NCBI RefSeq assembly: GCF_029024925.1
Contig: NZ_CP118962.1
Location: 2,140,001 to 2,204,000 of the forward strand
From: Enterococcus faecalis
GTDB lineage: Bacteria; Bacillota; Bacilli; Lactobacillales; Enterococcaceae
Length of the DNA stretch: 64,000 nt
Reading direction: 5' to 3'
This document shows, piece by piece, positions 44,831 through 55,363 of the stretch. The position numbers and the translations under genes were made by a program. Position 1 is the stretch's first letter. Each line of letters begins with the position of its first letter. The notes below the pieces were generated by a model. It made no database searches and had not been told where the DNA came from. It saw nothing but the letters and a program-made list of their open reading frames with translations.

Positions 44831-46699
44831 TTAGGCTACTTCTTCTGAAAACTGACTGTTATATAAGTCAGCATAAAAACCATTTTTCGCCATTAATTCA
44901 TCGTGGGTTCCTGTTTCCACAATTGAACCTTCTGCCATAACGATAATCGTATCGGCATCACGAATAGTCGACAAGCGATGAGCAACTACAAAGCTAGTCC
45001 GATTTTCCAATAAACGATTCATTGCTGCTTGAATCAGTATTTCTGTTCGAGTGTCCACACTTGAGGTGGCTTCATCCAAAATTAAAACGTCTGGATTTGC
45101 TAAGAATGCTCGAGCAATTGTAATTAATTGTCGTTGACCTTGAGAAATATTGCTGGCTTCTTCATTTAAAATCGTTTGATAGCCTTCTGGTAATTTTCTG
45201 ACAAAATCATCCACATGGGCTGCTTTCGCCGCACGGATCACTTCTTCTTCGCTCGCTTGGTCATTACCATAATGAATATTGTCATAGATACTTCCAGTGA
45301 ACAACCAAGTATCTTGAAGAACCATTGAAAAGTGTGCTCGCAACTCTTCGCGAGACAAATCGCGCGTATCTACGCCATCATATTTGATGCTGCCGCTACT
45401 AATATCATAGAAGCGTTCCAATAAGTTAATTAGGGTCGTTTTCCCAGCACCTGTTGGGCCCACGATTGCTACCATTTCCCCAGGTTTAACATTTAAATTG
45501 AAATCTTTCATTAATAATTTCTCTGGTGAATAGCCAAAAGCAACATGTTCAAAAGAAACACGATAAGGACTATCTGTTTCCACTGGTACGCCAGAAGGTT
45601 CATCCACCATTTCTTCTTCATCTAATACTTCAAAGACACGTTCTGCCGAAGCCACCGTAGCTTGGATTGTATTCATTAAATTAGCGATTTGAGTAATCGG
45701 TTGTGAAAATTGATTGGTATATTGAAGAAATGCTTGGACATCCCCTAAATCCATCATACCATTCGCTACTTTTACGCCACCAAGGACTGCAACAAACACA
45801 TAGCCTAGATTTTTGATAAAGTTCATTAAAGGCATAATGATCGCTGAAATAAATTGTGCTTTGCGACCAGCATGATATAATTTTTCATTTTCTTTTTCAA
45901 ATACTTCTTGATCACTTTCTTCGTGGTTGAAACTTTTTACTACTACGTGACCACCGTAGGTTTCTTCGACTTGGTTATTCAATAATCCTAAGCTTTTTTG
46001 TTGAGCCGCAAAATGTTTTTGCGAGCGAGGCGCCACAACCATCACAACAATTAAACTTAATGGCACTGTTGCTAAGGCAATTAGTGTTAACTGCCAGCTA
46101 ATGGTCAGCATCATCCAAAGTACACCCACAAATGTCACGATACTGGTAATTAATTGGGTTAAGTTTTGTTGTAAAGTACTCGCAATATTATCCATGTCGT
46201 TAATTGCCCGCGACATGATGTCCCCATTACTATGAGTATCATAATAGGAAATTGGAACTTTGTTCATTTTCGCTTCTAATTCTTGACGTAATTCATAAAC
46301 TGTTCGCTGTGAAACACGTGTCATAATTACTTGCTGCAAGAAATTAAAGACAGCAGAAATAAGGTACATGGCAATAACAATTAATAAAATTTGACCGATT
46401 TTGTCAAAATCAATTGGAAAAGATGTTATTTTTAAGCCTTGTTTCATTTCAGCAGCGCCTTTCATGACGCCTTTAAAAATTTCAGTTGTTGCCTGTCCTA
46501 ATACTTTTGGTGTTTGAATTTGGAAAACGACGGCTGCGATTGCTAACACTAAGACAGCAATAATTGACAGCATTCGTTTAGACATGTACCGAAATAAACG
46601 TTTCACTGTTTTCCAGAAATTTTTTGGTTTTGGCCCTTTTGCGCCAATGTTGCGTCCTGGTCCACCGCCCATTGGTCCGCCTTTTGGTCGACTACTCAT
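44831..46699 (-). CDS. ABC multidrug exporter half, subunit with canonical Walker B
   Basis: Type IV ABC exporter half: a six-helix transmembrane domain (about 35-340) and an NBD with Walker A VGPTGAGKTTL, Walker B LILDEATSSVD and switch histidine VAHRLST. The signature reads ISQGQR rather than LSGGQ, so it completes the degenerate nucleotide site with its partner. 622 residues with a Gly/Pro/Arg-rich N-terminal tail. Overlaps the other half by 4 bases; together they form a heterodimeric LmrCD/BmrCD-type exporter. The specific E. faecalis Efr name is not certain from sequence. Confidence 0.92.
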   Translation of the reverse strand: MSSRPKGGPMGGGPGRNIGAKGPKPKNFWKTVKRLFRYMSKRMLSIIAVLVLAIAAVVFQIQTPKVLGQATTEIFKGVMKGAAEMKQGLKITSFPIDFDKIGQILLIVIAMYLISAVFNFLQQVIMTRVSQRTVYELRQELEAKMNKVPISYYDTHSNGDIMSRAINDMDNIASTLQQNLTQLITSIVTFVGVLWMMLTISWQLTLIALATVPLSLIVVMVVAPRSQKHFAAQQKSLGLLNNQVEETYGGHVVVKSFNHEESDQEVFEKENEKLYHAGRKAQFISAIIMPLMNFIKNLGYVFVAVLGGVKVANGMMDLGDVQAFLQYTNQFSQPITQIANLMNTIQATVASAERVFEVLDEEEMVDEPSGVPVETDSPYRVSFEHVAFGYSPEKLLMKDFNLNVKPGEMVAIVGPTGAGKTTLINLLERFYDISSGSIKYDGVDTRDLSREELRAHFSMVLQDTWLFTGSIYDNIHYGNDQASEEEVIRAAKAAHVDDFVRKLPEGYQTILNEEASNISQGQRQLITIARAFLANPDVLILDEATSSVDTRTEILIQAAMNRLLENRTSFVVAHRLSTIRDADTIIVMAEGSIVETGTHDELMAKNGFYADLYNSQFSEEVA

Positions 46700-48423
46700 G
46701 CAAGGTCCTCCTCTCTCAATTGAGAATGTACAATTTCTTGATACGTTTGGTTATTCGCTAATAACTCTTCATGCGTTCCTTTACCAACTAATTTTCCTTC
46801 GTCTAATACTAAAATTGTCGATGCTTCCATAACCGTACTTACACGTTGGGCCACTAAAACGACAATTGCATCCGTCATCTGCTCTTTTAAGGCTTTTCTT
46901 AAATTAGCATCTGTTTTGAAATCCAATGCAGAAAAGGAATCATCAAAAACATAGACATCTGCTGGTTTTACTAAAGCACGAGCAATAGCCAACCGCTGGC
47001 GTTGTCCGCCAGAAAAATTACCGCCGCCTTGTTCGACATGACTATCCAAACCTTCTGCCAATTCTGAAACAAACGCCTTCGCCTGCGCAATTTCTAAAGC
47101 TTGCCAAATTTCTTCATCGGTCGCATTTGGGGCGCCGTATTGCATATTTTCACGAATCGTTCCTGTAAATAAAACAGCCTTTTGCGGTACAAAGCCAATC
47201 ATTTCTCGTAAATTATGCTGTGACGTATCTTTAATGTTTTTACCATTTAGCAAAATCTTGCCAGATTCAACATCATAAAAGCGTGGTAAAAGATTAACCA
47301 GCGTTGTTTTCCCAGAACCAGTCCCACCAATAATCGCGACCGTCTCCCCAGATTTTGCTGAAAAATCTATATCTTCCAGTGCTAAGTTTTCAGCATGCTG
47401 GTAACGATAATTAACATGTTCAAACGCCAATGTTGCTTTGTCGCCTTTTAGAGAGAGTAGTTCTGGATTGGGTACATCTTTGATTTCTGAATCAGTATTT
47501 AGCACCTCATTAATCCGATCAGCAGAAGCTTGCGCCCGCGGTACCATGACAAAAATCATGGATAGCATCATGAAACTCATCAGAATTTGCATGGCATAAG
47601 TCATAAAGGCGATTAAGTTCCCTACTTCTAGTTGCATTTCCGCAATATAATGACCGCCAAACCAGGTGATTGCAATATTGGTACCACTCATAATGAGTGT
47701 CATTAAAGGAATCATCAAAGCGACAATCGTATTCACTTTAATCGCCGTTTGTGTATAATCCTTATTGGCTTCATCAAAACGTTGTTCTTCATAGTTTGCT
47801 TTGCCAAAGGCCCGAATTACACGAACCCCTGTCAGTCCTTCACGAAAAACTAAATTTAAACGGTCGGTTTTCTTTTGCATGCTCTTAAATAACGGAACCG
47901 CTAAAAACATGATACCGCCCACTAAAACAGCCATAATTGGTAAAACATATAGAAAAATTTTCGTTAATTGTGGGTCCTTGTTATACGCCATAAAACTTGC
48001 ACCAATTAACGTTAAAGGTGCGTTAATCATTAAACGTAAAAACATTTGCATAACCATTTGAATCTGATTGACATCATTGGTTGTTCGTGTAATTAGCGAA
48101 GCTGTCCCAAATTTGTCAAATTCATTATTAGAAAAATTTTCAACTTTTCGATAAATATCAGTCCGTAATTTTTTACCTAAACTTTGTGATTCTTTGGTGG
48201 CAAAAAAGGTATTTCCAATAGAAGCGACAATGCTAATCAAAGAAAAGCCTAACATGACAACTCCTGTACTCCAAATATAGTTAATATCTCCTTTAGCGAC
48301 ACCGTCATTAATGATATTAGATGTTAATGTGGGCAGATATAAATCTGCGATAATTTGCACGATCATAAATAAAACCGCTGCAAAGACCGACCATAACGAC
48401 ATCCGTTTGACTAGTTTAATCAA
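46696..48423 (-). CDS. ABC multidrug exporter half, subunit with degenerate catalytic residues
   Basis: Partner half of 575 residues. Walker A is IGGTGSGKTTL and the signature NFSGGQRQR is normal. However, the catalytic glutamate after Walker B is Asp (YVFDDSFSALD), and the H-loop histidine is Gln (VAQRVST). This is the noncanonical NBD of heterodimeric exporters, where one ATP site hydrolyses slowly. The start appears to be TTG at 48423, with GGAGG 9 bases upstream; an ATG 7 codons on (48402) is possible. It follows the tetR gene by 20 bases. Confidence 0.92.
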   Translation of the reverse strand: MIKLVKRMSLWSVFAAVLFMIVQIIADLYLPTLTSNIINDGVAKGDINYIWSTGVVMLGFSLISIVASIGNTFFATKESQSLGKKLRTDIYRKVENFSNNEFDKFGTASLITRTTNDVNQIQMVMQMFLRLMINAPLTLIGASFMAYNKDPQLTKIFLYVLPIMAVLVGGIMFLAVPLFKSMQKKTDRLNLVFREGLTGVRVIRAFGKANYEEQRFDEANKDYTQTAIKVNTIVALMIPLMTLIMSGTNIAITWFGGHYIAEMQLEVGNLIAFMTYAMQILMSFMMLSMIFVMVPRAQASADRINEVLNTDSEIKDVPNPELLSLKGDKATLAFEHVNYRYQHAENLALEDIDFSAKSGETVAIIGGTGSGKTTLVNLLPRFYDVESGKILLNGKNIKDTSQHNLREMIGFVPQKAVLFTGTIRENMQYGAPNATDEEIWQALEIAQAKAFVSELAEGLDSHVEQGGGNFSGGQRQRLAIARALVKPADVYVFDDSFSALDFKTDANLRKALKEQMTDAIVVLVAQRVSTVMEASTILVLDEGKLVGKGTHEELLANNQTYQEIVHSQLREEDLA

Positions 48424-48443
48424 CTAACTTCTCCTCCTTTTTG

Positions 48444-49121
48444 CTACTTATAAGCGCCATTTTTCAACCAATTTAATTTCATTTTTAATTGTTTGACTGC
48501 TTCAGTTGAATCATAGGCGGTATTTTCTCTTTGTTGACGATACCCATCAACAATTGTTGAGAAAACGGCATGCATCGTCGTCTGCATGAACCATGTGAAT
48601 TCTTTTGGCGTTTCAATGGTTAATTTCGAACGATCAATTATTTGATAAAGATGTTCTGCATAGGCAGCATGGCCTTTTCTTCCTCTATGCTTATGACAGT
48701 GCTGTTTCCTATTTTTTTCCTCTTCTCCAGTCGCTAAATTATCCGTCACCCGACGTGAAGCACGATAATCCATGTTGACAAATAAATTCCGATAGAAAGA
48801 AGCATTCTCTCCAGTTAGCACTTCGACAATCATTTTGGAGAAATAGACATCCATGGCTTCGATTAAATCACCATTTTCCGCAATAATTTGTTTCTCTAAA
48901 TCTCGTTCACTATTTTTTCTTAATGTCGCAAAGTAATAAAAATACAAATCTTCTTTGTTCTCAAAATATTGATAAAAGCTACCGCGAGGAATTTCCGCTA
49001 ATTTAACAATATTTGCAATTGACGCTTCTTGTAAAGAATGGCGCGAAAATTCAATTTGCGCAGCATCTAATAAGCGTTGTTGCTTTTCTTCTGGCAAATG
49101 AAAAAACGTATTCGTAGGCAT
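48444..49121 (-). CDS. TetR family repressor of the ABC exporter
   Basis: 225 residues. The N-terminal HTH (LDAAQIEFSRHSLQEASIA, then IPRGSFYQYFENKEDLYFYY) is a standard TetR domain. A His/Lys/Arg-rich segment (EKNRKQHCHKHRGRKGHA, about 134-151) interrupts the ligand domain, unusual for the family. First gene of the tetR-exporter operon. Its promoter is covered by two abutting palindromes, which suggests autorepression and drug-responsive control of the pump. Confidence 0.9.
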   Translation of the reverse strand: MPTNTFFHLPEEKQQRLLDAAQIEFSRHSLQEASIANIVKLAEIPRGSFYQYFENKEDLYFYYFATLRKNSERDLEKQIIAENGDLIEAMDVYFSKMIVEVLTGENASFYRNLFVNMDYRASRRVTDNLATGEEEKNRKQHCHKHRGRKGHAAYAEHLYQIIDRSKLTIETPKEFTWFMQTTMHAVFSTIVDGYRQQRENTAYDSTEAVKQLKMKLNWLKNGAYK

Positions 49122-49140
49122 ATTTGTGTTCCTCCCTTTT

Positions 49141-49170
49141 ATGACACATTGTCATATGACACCATGTCAT
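49141..49170. promoter_or_regulatory. Two abutting 15-base palindromic operators
   Basis: ATGACACATTGTCAT (49141-49155) and ATGACACCATGTCAT (49156-49170) lie end to end. Each is ATGACA-N3-TGTCAT. The second overlaps the -10 of the tetR promoter, a typical TetR-family arrangement. Confidence 0.85.
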
Positions 49171-49196
49171 TATAGCACTCTCTATTCAGAATGCAA
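49169..49196 (-). promoter_or_regulatory. Promoter of the tetR-exporter operon
   Basis: -35 TTGCAT (49191-49196), 16-base spacer, -10 TATAAT (49169-49174). It overlaps the operator pair. Confidence 0.85.
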
Positions 49197-49204
49197 GTTT
49201 TTTA

Positions 49205-49270
49205 CAAAAAAAATCAAGCACCTAGCAAGACAAAATTGATGTTAGATTCTGTCTCACCAGTTGCTTGATT
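49205..49270 (-). terminator. Terminator of the guanylate-kinase-like gene
   Basis: AATCAAGCA (49212-49220) pairs with TGCTTGATT (49262-49270), with further GACAGAA/TTTTGTC pairing inside. A T-run follows on the minus strand. It overlaps the gene's stop codon. Confidence 0.75.
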
Positions 49271-49838
49271 AATAATAGTGTTTGATGCATTCTTGTAACA
49301 AGCCAGCGACCTCTTTTATAGGTCCATTGGCATCTATTCGTTGATAATTAGGATATTGTTCCAATTGGTTTTTGATAAGAATTTCTTGATCATAAAGGTT
49401 TAAACGTTCTTCAATAATTTTAGGATCAGATTCTCGTTGTTTTAAACGTTGATAAATGTTTTCTTTTGAAACGTCAAAAAAAACTGGAATGACGGACTCG
49501 CCGAAACGCTCAAAGACCGCTTGAAAGCCTGGAAAAGTTAACGCATTATAGGCTGGATGCTCTTTCGTTGTTTCAACGATGGCAGCTACACCGACACCGT
49601 AATAGTTTCCATGGTAAAAATCATACTCCACTAACTGATTGGTTTCAATCAAGGTTTGAAAACTTGCTTTTGTTTCAAAATAGTAATCCACACCATCCAC
49701 TTCATCCAACCGTTTTTTCCTCGTAGTATGCGAGATAACTTTATAGTTTTTCGGAAAAACCTTACTTGTAATTGCGGTCTTGCCAGAACCACTAGGACCC
49801 ATAATAACAAAAAATGGATGTTGTAATTGCTTAATCAT
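49269..49838 (-). CDS. Guanylate-kinase-like protein
   Basis: 189 residues with the guanylate kinase fold: P-loop VIMGPSGSGKTAITSK, SHTTRKKRLDEVDGVDYYF (the GMP-binding region), and EYDFYHGNYYGVG. Shorter and more diverged than a housekeeping Gmk, with several family positions changed (for example TTRKKR for TTRxPR), so it is likely a paralogue. Monocistronic, with AGGAG before the ATG. Its substrate could be GMP or another nucleotide. Confidence 0.8.
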   Translation of the reverse strand: MIKQLQHPFFVIMGPSGSGKTAITSKVFPKNYKVISHTTRKKRLDEVDGVDYYFETKASFQTLIETNQLVEYDFYHGNYYGVGVAAIVETTKEHPAYNALTFPGFQAVFERFGESVIPVFFDVSKENIYQRLKQRESDPKIIEERLNLYDQEILIKNQLEQYPNYQRIDANGPIKEVAGLLQECIKHYY

Positions 49839-49906
49839 TAGAAACGCTCCTCTCAGTTGTTTCTATTATAACGTATTGTGCACTATTTTGAAAAATTGAC
49901 AAAAAA

Positions 49907-49970
49907 GAGCTTGGGCCAAAAATCACTTTAGATTTTTGGCCCAAGCTTAAAAATTAATAGACGGCGGGAA
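49907..49970 (-). repeat. Intergenic repeat copy 2, also terminator of the beta-glucoside operon
   Basis: AGCTTGGGCCAAAAATC and GATTTTTGGCCCAAGCT form a 17-bp perfect stem around ACTTTA (49908-49947), followed on the minus strand by CTTTTTTG. The downstream ACGGCGGGAACAGAAGCAAC (49951-49970) is identical to copy 1, but the second half of the long hairpin is missing. Confidence 0.75.
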
Positions 49971-50019
49971 CAGAAGCAACAACCTGCTACGCTTATCTTG
50001 TTTTGTTTAATTACAATAA

Positions 50020-51489
<1,470 letters not shown>

Positions 51490-53370
51490 TTATTTAATAA
51501 TGGCTAAAAAGTCTTCACCATGTAACACGTCTGTTTGGTTCATATCCAAAACATCTAAATAATCATTCGTATTCGTTACCACAATCGGTGTAACTACTGG
51601 ATAACCAGCTTCTTTAATGGCAGCAATATCAAAAGTAACCAGCAAATCTCCTTTTTTAACAGAATCACCTTGTTTCACTGATAATTCAAAGCCTTTACCA
51701 TCTAATTCGACCGTATCCATGCCAATATGCATTAATAATTCAACGCCCTCTGTTGTCGTCAAGCCAACAGCATGTCCTGTCGGAAATAATGTGGTGATTT
51801 CACCATCTGCGGGTGCATATAGTTTGCCTTCAGTCGGCTCAATTGCAACACCTTTTCCTAAAGCACCTGAAGCAAAAACAGGGTCTTGTACTTTTTCTAG
51901 CGGTAAAATTTCACCTTGAAGTGGACTTGCTAAAATAATTTTGTCTTCTTGATTCGTTTTTACAGGTGCCACCATCTTATCAGTTGCTGTTTTTTCAGTT
52001 GCTGTTTCTGGATTAGGTTGATCTTCAAAACGTAAGACAAACGTTAAGACAAACGCAATGATAAAGGCAATACCGGCACCAATTGCACCAGTAATCATCG
52101 GTGCAGTATCTTTTGTCTCTGCAGGAATAAACCCAGGTAAGCTCAACATACTAACCAAGCCAAACGTAAAGTTTTTCACGTGATTCATAGCCACAAATGC
52201 ACCACCGATACCGCCACCAATACAAGCTGCAATAAATGGTTTTTTCAATGGTAAAGTCACGCCATATACAGTTGGTTCAGTAATTCCAAAAATAGTTGTA
52301 ATGCTTGAAGACAAAGCCAAACCTTTTAGTTTCACATTTTTTGTTAGGAAAAAGACAGCTAAAGCAGCCCCGCCTTGTGCAATAACGGCTGGTAATAACA
52401 TTGGTACCATCGTATCGCCACCTTGTGTTAAGTTTAACATCATAATTGGTACAAAGCCCCAATGCATACCAAACATTACCAAGACTTGCCACAACGAACC
52501 CATTAATAACCCTGCGATAATTGGACTAAAAACATAAATTGCGTTGTATCCTTGTCCCAACCAATCGCCGATGACCGTCCCGATAGGACCAATAGCTAAG
52601 AAGGTAACAGGTGCCATAATAAGGAAAACAGCTAACGGAACGCAGATAATTTGTAGAAAACTCGGAATTACTTTTTTGAAGAAACGTTCCACATAACTTT
52701 GTGCAAAAACAGCCAAAATAATTGGTAAAACCGAAGAAGTATAGCCACTTGGCCCAATAATCACTGGAAGACCAGCAAAGCTAATTGTTTTGCCTGCTAA
52801 AGCAGTAATGCTGGGATGAACTAAGGCCATCGCCAAAGCAACCGCTAAAAAGGGATTAGTATTGAATTTTTTAGCAGCCGTAAACGCTAACATAATTGGT
52901 AAGAAAGTAAATAAACCATCTGCAATCGAAAAGAGAACAAGATATACGCCTGAAGTGTCAGCTAACCAGCCCATAGTTACAGCCAATGTTAAGAAGCCTT
53001 TTAGAACCCCAGCGCCGGCCATTGCACCTAAAAACGGTGTAAAAATAGAAGAAATAATATCAATTAAACGGTTAAAGATATTTCCGCCACTTTCTTTTTC
53101 TCTATTATCAGAATCATTACCTAGTCCACTGTTGGCCATCAAATCCTTATAGACATCACTAACGTGACTGCCAATAACCACTTGATATTGTCCTGCACTT
53201 TGAACTACCTGAATAACATCTGGGTCAGCATTCAATGCAGCTGTATCTGCTTTATTTTCATCTTTTAATTTAAAACGTAAGCGTGTAGCACAGTGAACAA
53301 CACTATTAACGTTGCCTTCGCCCCCAACAGCTTTTAACACACGTACTGCAATTTCTTGATTTTTACTCAT
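51490..53370 (-). CDS. bglP: Beta-glucoside PTS permease EIIBCA
   Basis: Imports and phosphorylates beta-glucosides such as cellobiose, arbutin or salicin. The EIIB domain is first, with phosphorylated Cys27 in VVHCATRLRF. The EIIC membrane domain follows (about 100-470), and the C-terminal EIIA contains the His-region LLMHIGMDTVELDG. 626 residues from the ATG at 53370, with GAGGA 7 bases upstream; the longer frame starts 12 codons earlier without a ribosome site. Upstream is a LicT-controlled terminator. Confidence 0.95.
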   Translation of the reverse strand: MSKNQEIAVRVLKAVGGEGNVNSVVHCATRLRFKLKDENKADTAALNADPDVIQVVQSAGQYQVVIGSHVSDVYKDLMANSGLGNDSDNREKESGGNIFNRLIDIISSIFTPFLGAMAGAGVLKGFLTLAVTMGWLADTSGVYLVLFSIADGLFTFLPIMLAFTAAKKFNTNPFLAVALAMALVHPSITALAGKTISFAGLPVIIGPSGYTSSVLPIILAVFAQSYVERFFKKVIPSFLQIICVPLAVFLIMAPVTFLAIGPIGTVIGDWLGQGYNAIYVFSPIIAGLLMGSLWQVLVMFGMHWGFVPIMMLNLTQGGDTMVPMLLPAVIAQGGAALAVFFLTKNVKLKGLALSSSITTIFGITEPTVYGVTLPLKKPFIAACIGGGIGGAFVAMNHVKNFTFGLVSMLSLPGFIPAETKDTAPMITGAIGAGIAFIIAFVLTFVLRFEDQPNPETATEKTATDKMVAPVKTNQEDKIILASPLQGEILPLEKVQDPVFASGALGKGVAIEPTEGKLYAPADGEITTLFPTGHAVGLTTTEGVELLMHIGMDTVELDGKGFELSVKQGDSVKKGDLLVTFDIAAIKEAGYPVVTPIVVTNTNDYLDVLDMNQTDVLHGEDFLAIIK

Positions 53371-53408
53371 CTCTAGATCCTCATTTCCATTAATTTTTAA
53401 TATCAAAA

Positions 53409-53518
53409 AAACCTACATTGAAAAAGAGCCAGATCCTTCTCTTCACAGCTGCGCAGTCTGCGAAAATCGTTATCGGTTTTTTCAATCTAGGTTTTGCCTG
53501 CATTATCAGTAACAATCC
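53409..53518 (-). promoter_or_regulatory. RAT antiterminator and terminator in the bglP leader
   Basis: The ribonucleic antiterminator reads on the minus strand GGATTGTTACTG, then 5 bases, then GCAGGCAAAACC (53490-53518), the LicT/BglG consensus. It overlaps by 2 bases the 5-prime arm of a terminator: TTTTTCAATCTAGG (53478-53491) pairs with CCTACATTGAAAAA (53412-53425), and a T-run follows. LicT binding would prevent terminator formation. Confidence 0.93.
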
Positions 53519-53532
53519 GCGATTATTGGTTG

Positions 53533-54375
53533 TTATGCTTTTTTATCATTGACCACTCTTTGGATATGAATGGTTAAATAAATCATTTCCGCTTGATCAA
53601 TTGGTCGATCATAGCTTTTTAATAAATACTCATTAATACGTTGGACCGCTTGAAACGCCTTAGGATACTTTCCTTGGACCAATGCAAAAAGAAATTCGTC
53701 CTCCTCATCATGCGCTTCTTGTTTTAAATAACGTTGCGCAAAATATTGAAGATGTGTAACAATTCGTTGATAGTTCAATGAATCTTCATCAAACACCTGT
53801 CCAAAGTAGCGACTAATAATCGTTAAAATATCACGAACCATCTTGGTTGCTTCCATGGTAACTTCCATATTGCCATTTCCTTGTTCAGCATTCACAATAT
53901 GAAAAGCAATGAAGCCCGCTTCATTTTCTGAAAATTGAACCCCTAGCTTTTCAGCAATAATCGCTAATGCTTGCTTTGCGATTTCAAATTCTTTAGGATA
54001 AAATTTGCGTGTTTCGAATACAAGAGGATTCGGAATATCAATTCCTTCTTTGGCTCGAAGTAACGCATAGTGAATATGATCCGTTAAAGTTAAATAAATA
54101 TTTGATGAAAGCTCAATCGCTAGCGTTGTTTCTGCTAAATCAACGATTTGTTTAACGACTTCTACTTCTTTGGTGGGGACGTCTTCAAACAGCTGCTGGA
54201 ATTGCCCTGCCATAGCGGAGTCCTTTAACACGAATTCCTTTTCAACATAATCTGGATTGATCGTGTCTCCAATCTTCTTTTGAAAGGCTAAGCCGCGTCC
54301 CATATAAACAATTTCTTCGCCTTGCTCATTTCTTGAAAGCACGACATTATTATTTAAAACTTTTTCAATCCTCAT
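53533..54375 (-). CDS. licT: BglG/LicT family transcriptional antiterminator
   Basis: 280 residues. The RNA-binding CAT domain is residues 1-60 (MRIEKVLNNNVVLS, VYMGRGLAFQKKIGD), followed by two PTS regulation domains whose phosphorylatable histidines lie in LTDHIHYALLR, FIAFHIVNAEQ, VTHLQYFAQ and LTIHIQRVV. PTS phosphorylation switches its activity with beta-glucoside supply. It is itself preceded by a second RAT/terminator, so it autoregulates. Confidence 0.95.
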   Translation of the reverse strand: MRIEKVLNNNVVLSRNEQGEEIVYMGRGLAFQKKIGDTINPDYVEKEFVLKDSAMAGQFQQLFEDVPTKEVEVVKQIVDLAETTLAIELSSNIYLTLTDHIHYALLRAKEGIDIPNPLVFETRKFYPKEFEIAKQALAIIAEKLGVQFSENEAGFIAFHIVNAEQGNGNMEVTMEATKMVRDILTIISRYFGQVFDEDSLNYQRIVTHLQYFAQRYLKQEAHDEEDEFLFALVQGKYPKAFQAVQRINEYLLKSYDRPIDQAEMIYLTIHIQRVVNDKKA

Positions 54376-54408
54376 GATGAATGCAACCTCACTTTTTTAT
54401 AAAAAAAG

Positions 54409-54475
54409 CCCAGAATCCCTCCACTGATTGTGTTAATGGAAGACTCTGGTTTTGCCTGCAAAGCAGTAACAATCC
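54409..54475 (-). promoter_or_regulatory. RAT antiterminator and terminator in the licT leader
   Basis: Second RAT: GGATTGTTACTG, 4 bases, GCAGGCAAAACC (54448-54475). The competing terminator pairs GACTCTGG (54442-54449) with CCAGAATC (54410-54417), followed by a run of T on the minus strand. The spacer in the RAT is one base shorter than at bglP. Confidence 0.92.
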
Positions 54476-54489
54476 TTATTTACAAAGTA

Positions 54490-54518
54490 ATAATAGCATG
54501 CTTTTTTTTAATATGCAA
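54490..54518 (-). promoter_or_regulatory. Promoter of the licT-bglP-bglA operon
   Basis: -35 TTGCAT (54513-54518), 17-base spacer, -10 TATTAT (54490-54495). The transcript starts just before the licT RAT. Confidence 0.7.
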
Positions 54519-54577
54519 GCCTTTCCAAAAAAATATTTTTATTTATTTTTTACTCAGTTGATCCATTTTAAAAAAAG

Positions 54578-54630
54578 TTTACTAAAAGTAAAAAAAAGAC
54601 TTGCTTTCTCTTACTTTTTATTAGTAAAAT
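54578..54630 (+). promoter_or_regulatory. azoA promoter with two TTACT-AGTAA inverted repeats
   Basis: -35 TTGCTT (54601-54606), 18-base spacer, -10 TAAAAT (54625-54630). One palindrome, TTTACTAAAAGTAAA, is at 54578-54592 upstream; a second, TTACT-N7-AGTAA, at 54611-54627 overlaps the spacer and -10. The motif resembles operators of YodB-type (MarR/HxlR) repressors that control azoreductase genes in Bacillus. Confidence 0.65.
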
Positions 54631-54663
54631 AGAGATGTTGAATTTTTAAACTATTTATTTTAA

Positions 54664-55302
<639 letters not shown>

Positions 55303-55324
55303 ATTTTCCGAGTGATTTACATCA

Positions 55325-55362
55325 AAAAGAGACAAGCAGTTCATTCACTGCTTGTCTCTTTT
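55325..55362. terminator. Bidirectional terminator between azoA and the AI-2E-family gene
   Basis: Perfect 16-bp stem AAAAGAGACAAGCAGT (55325-55340) / ACTGCTTGTCTCTTTT (55347-55362), 6-base loop, T-runs both ways. Confidence 0.92.
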
Positions 55363-55363
55363 G

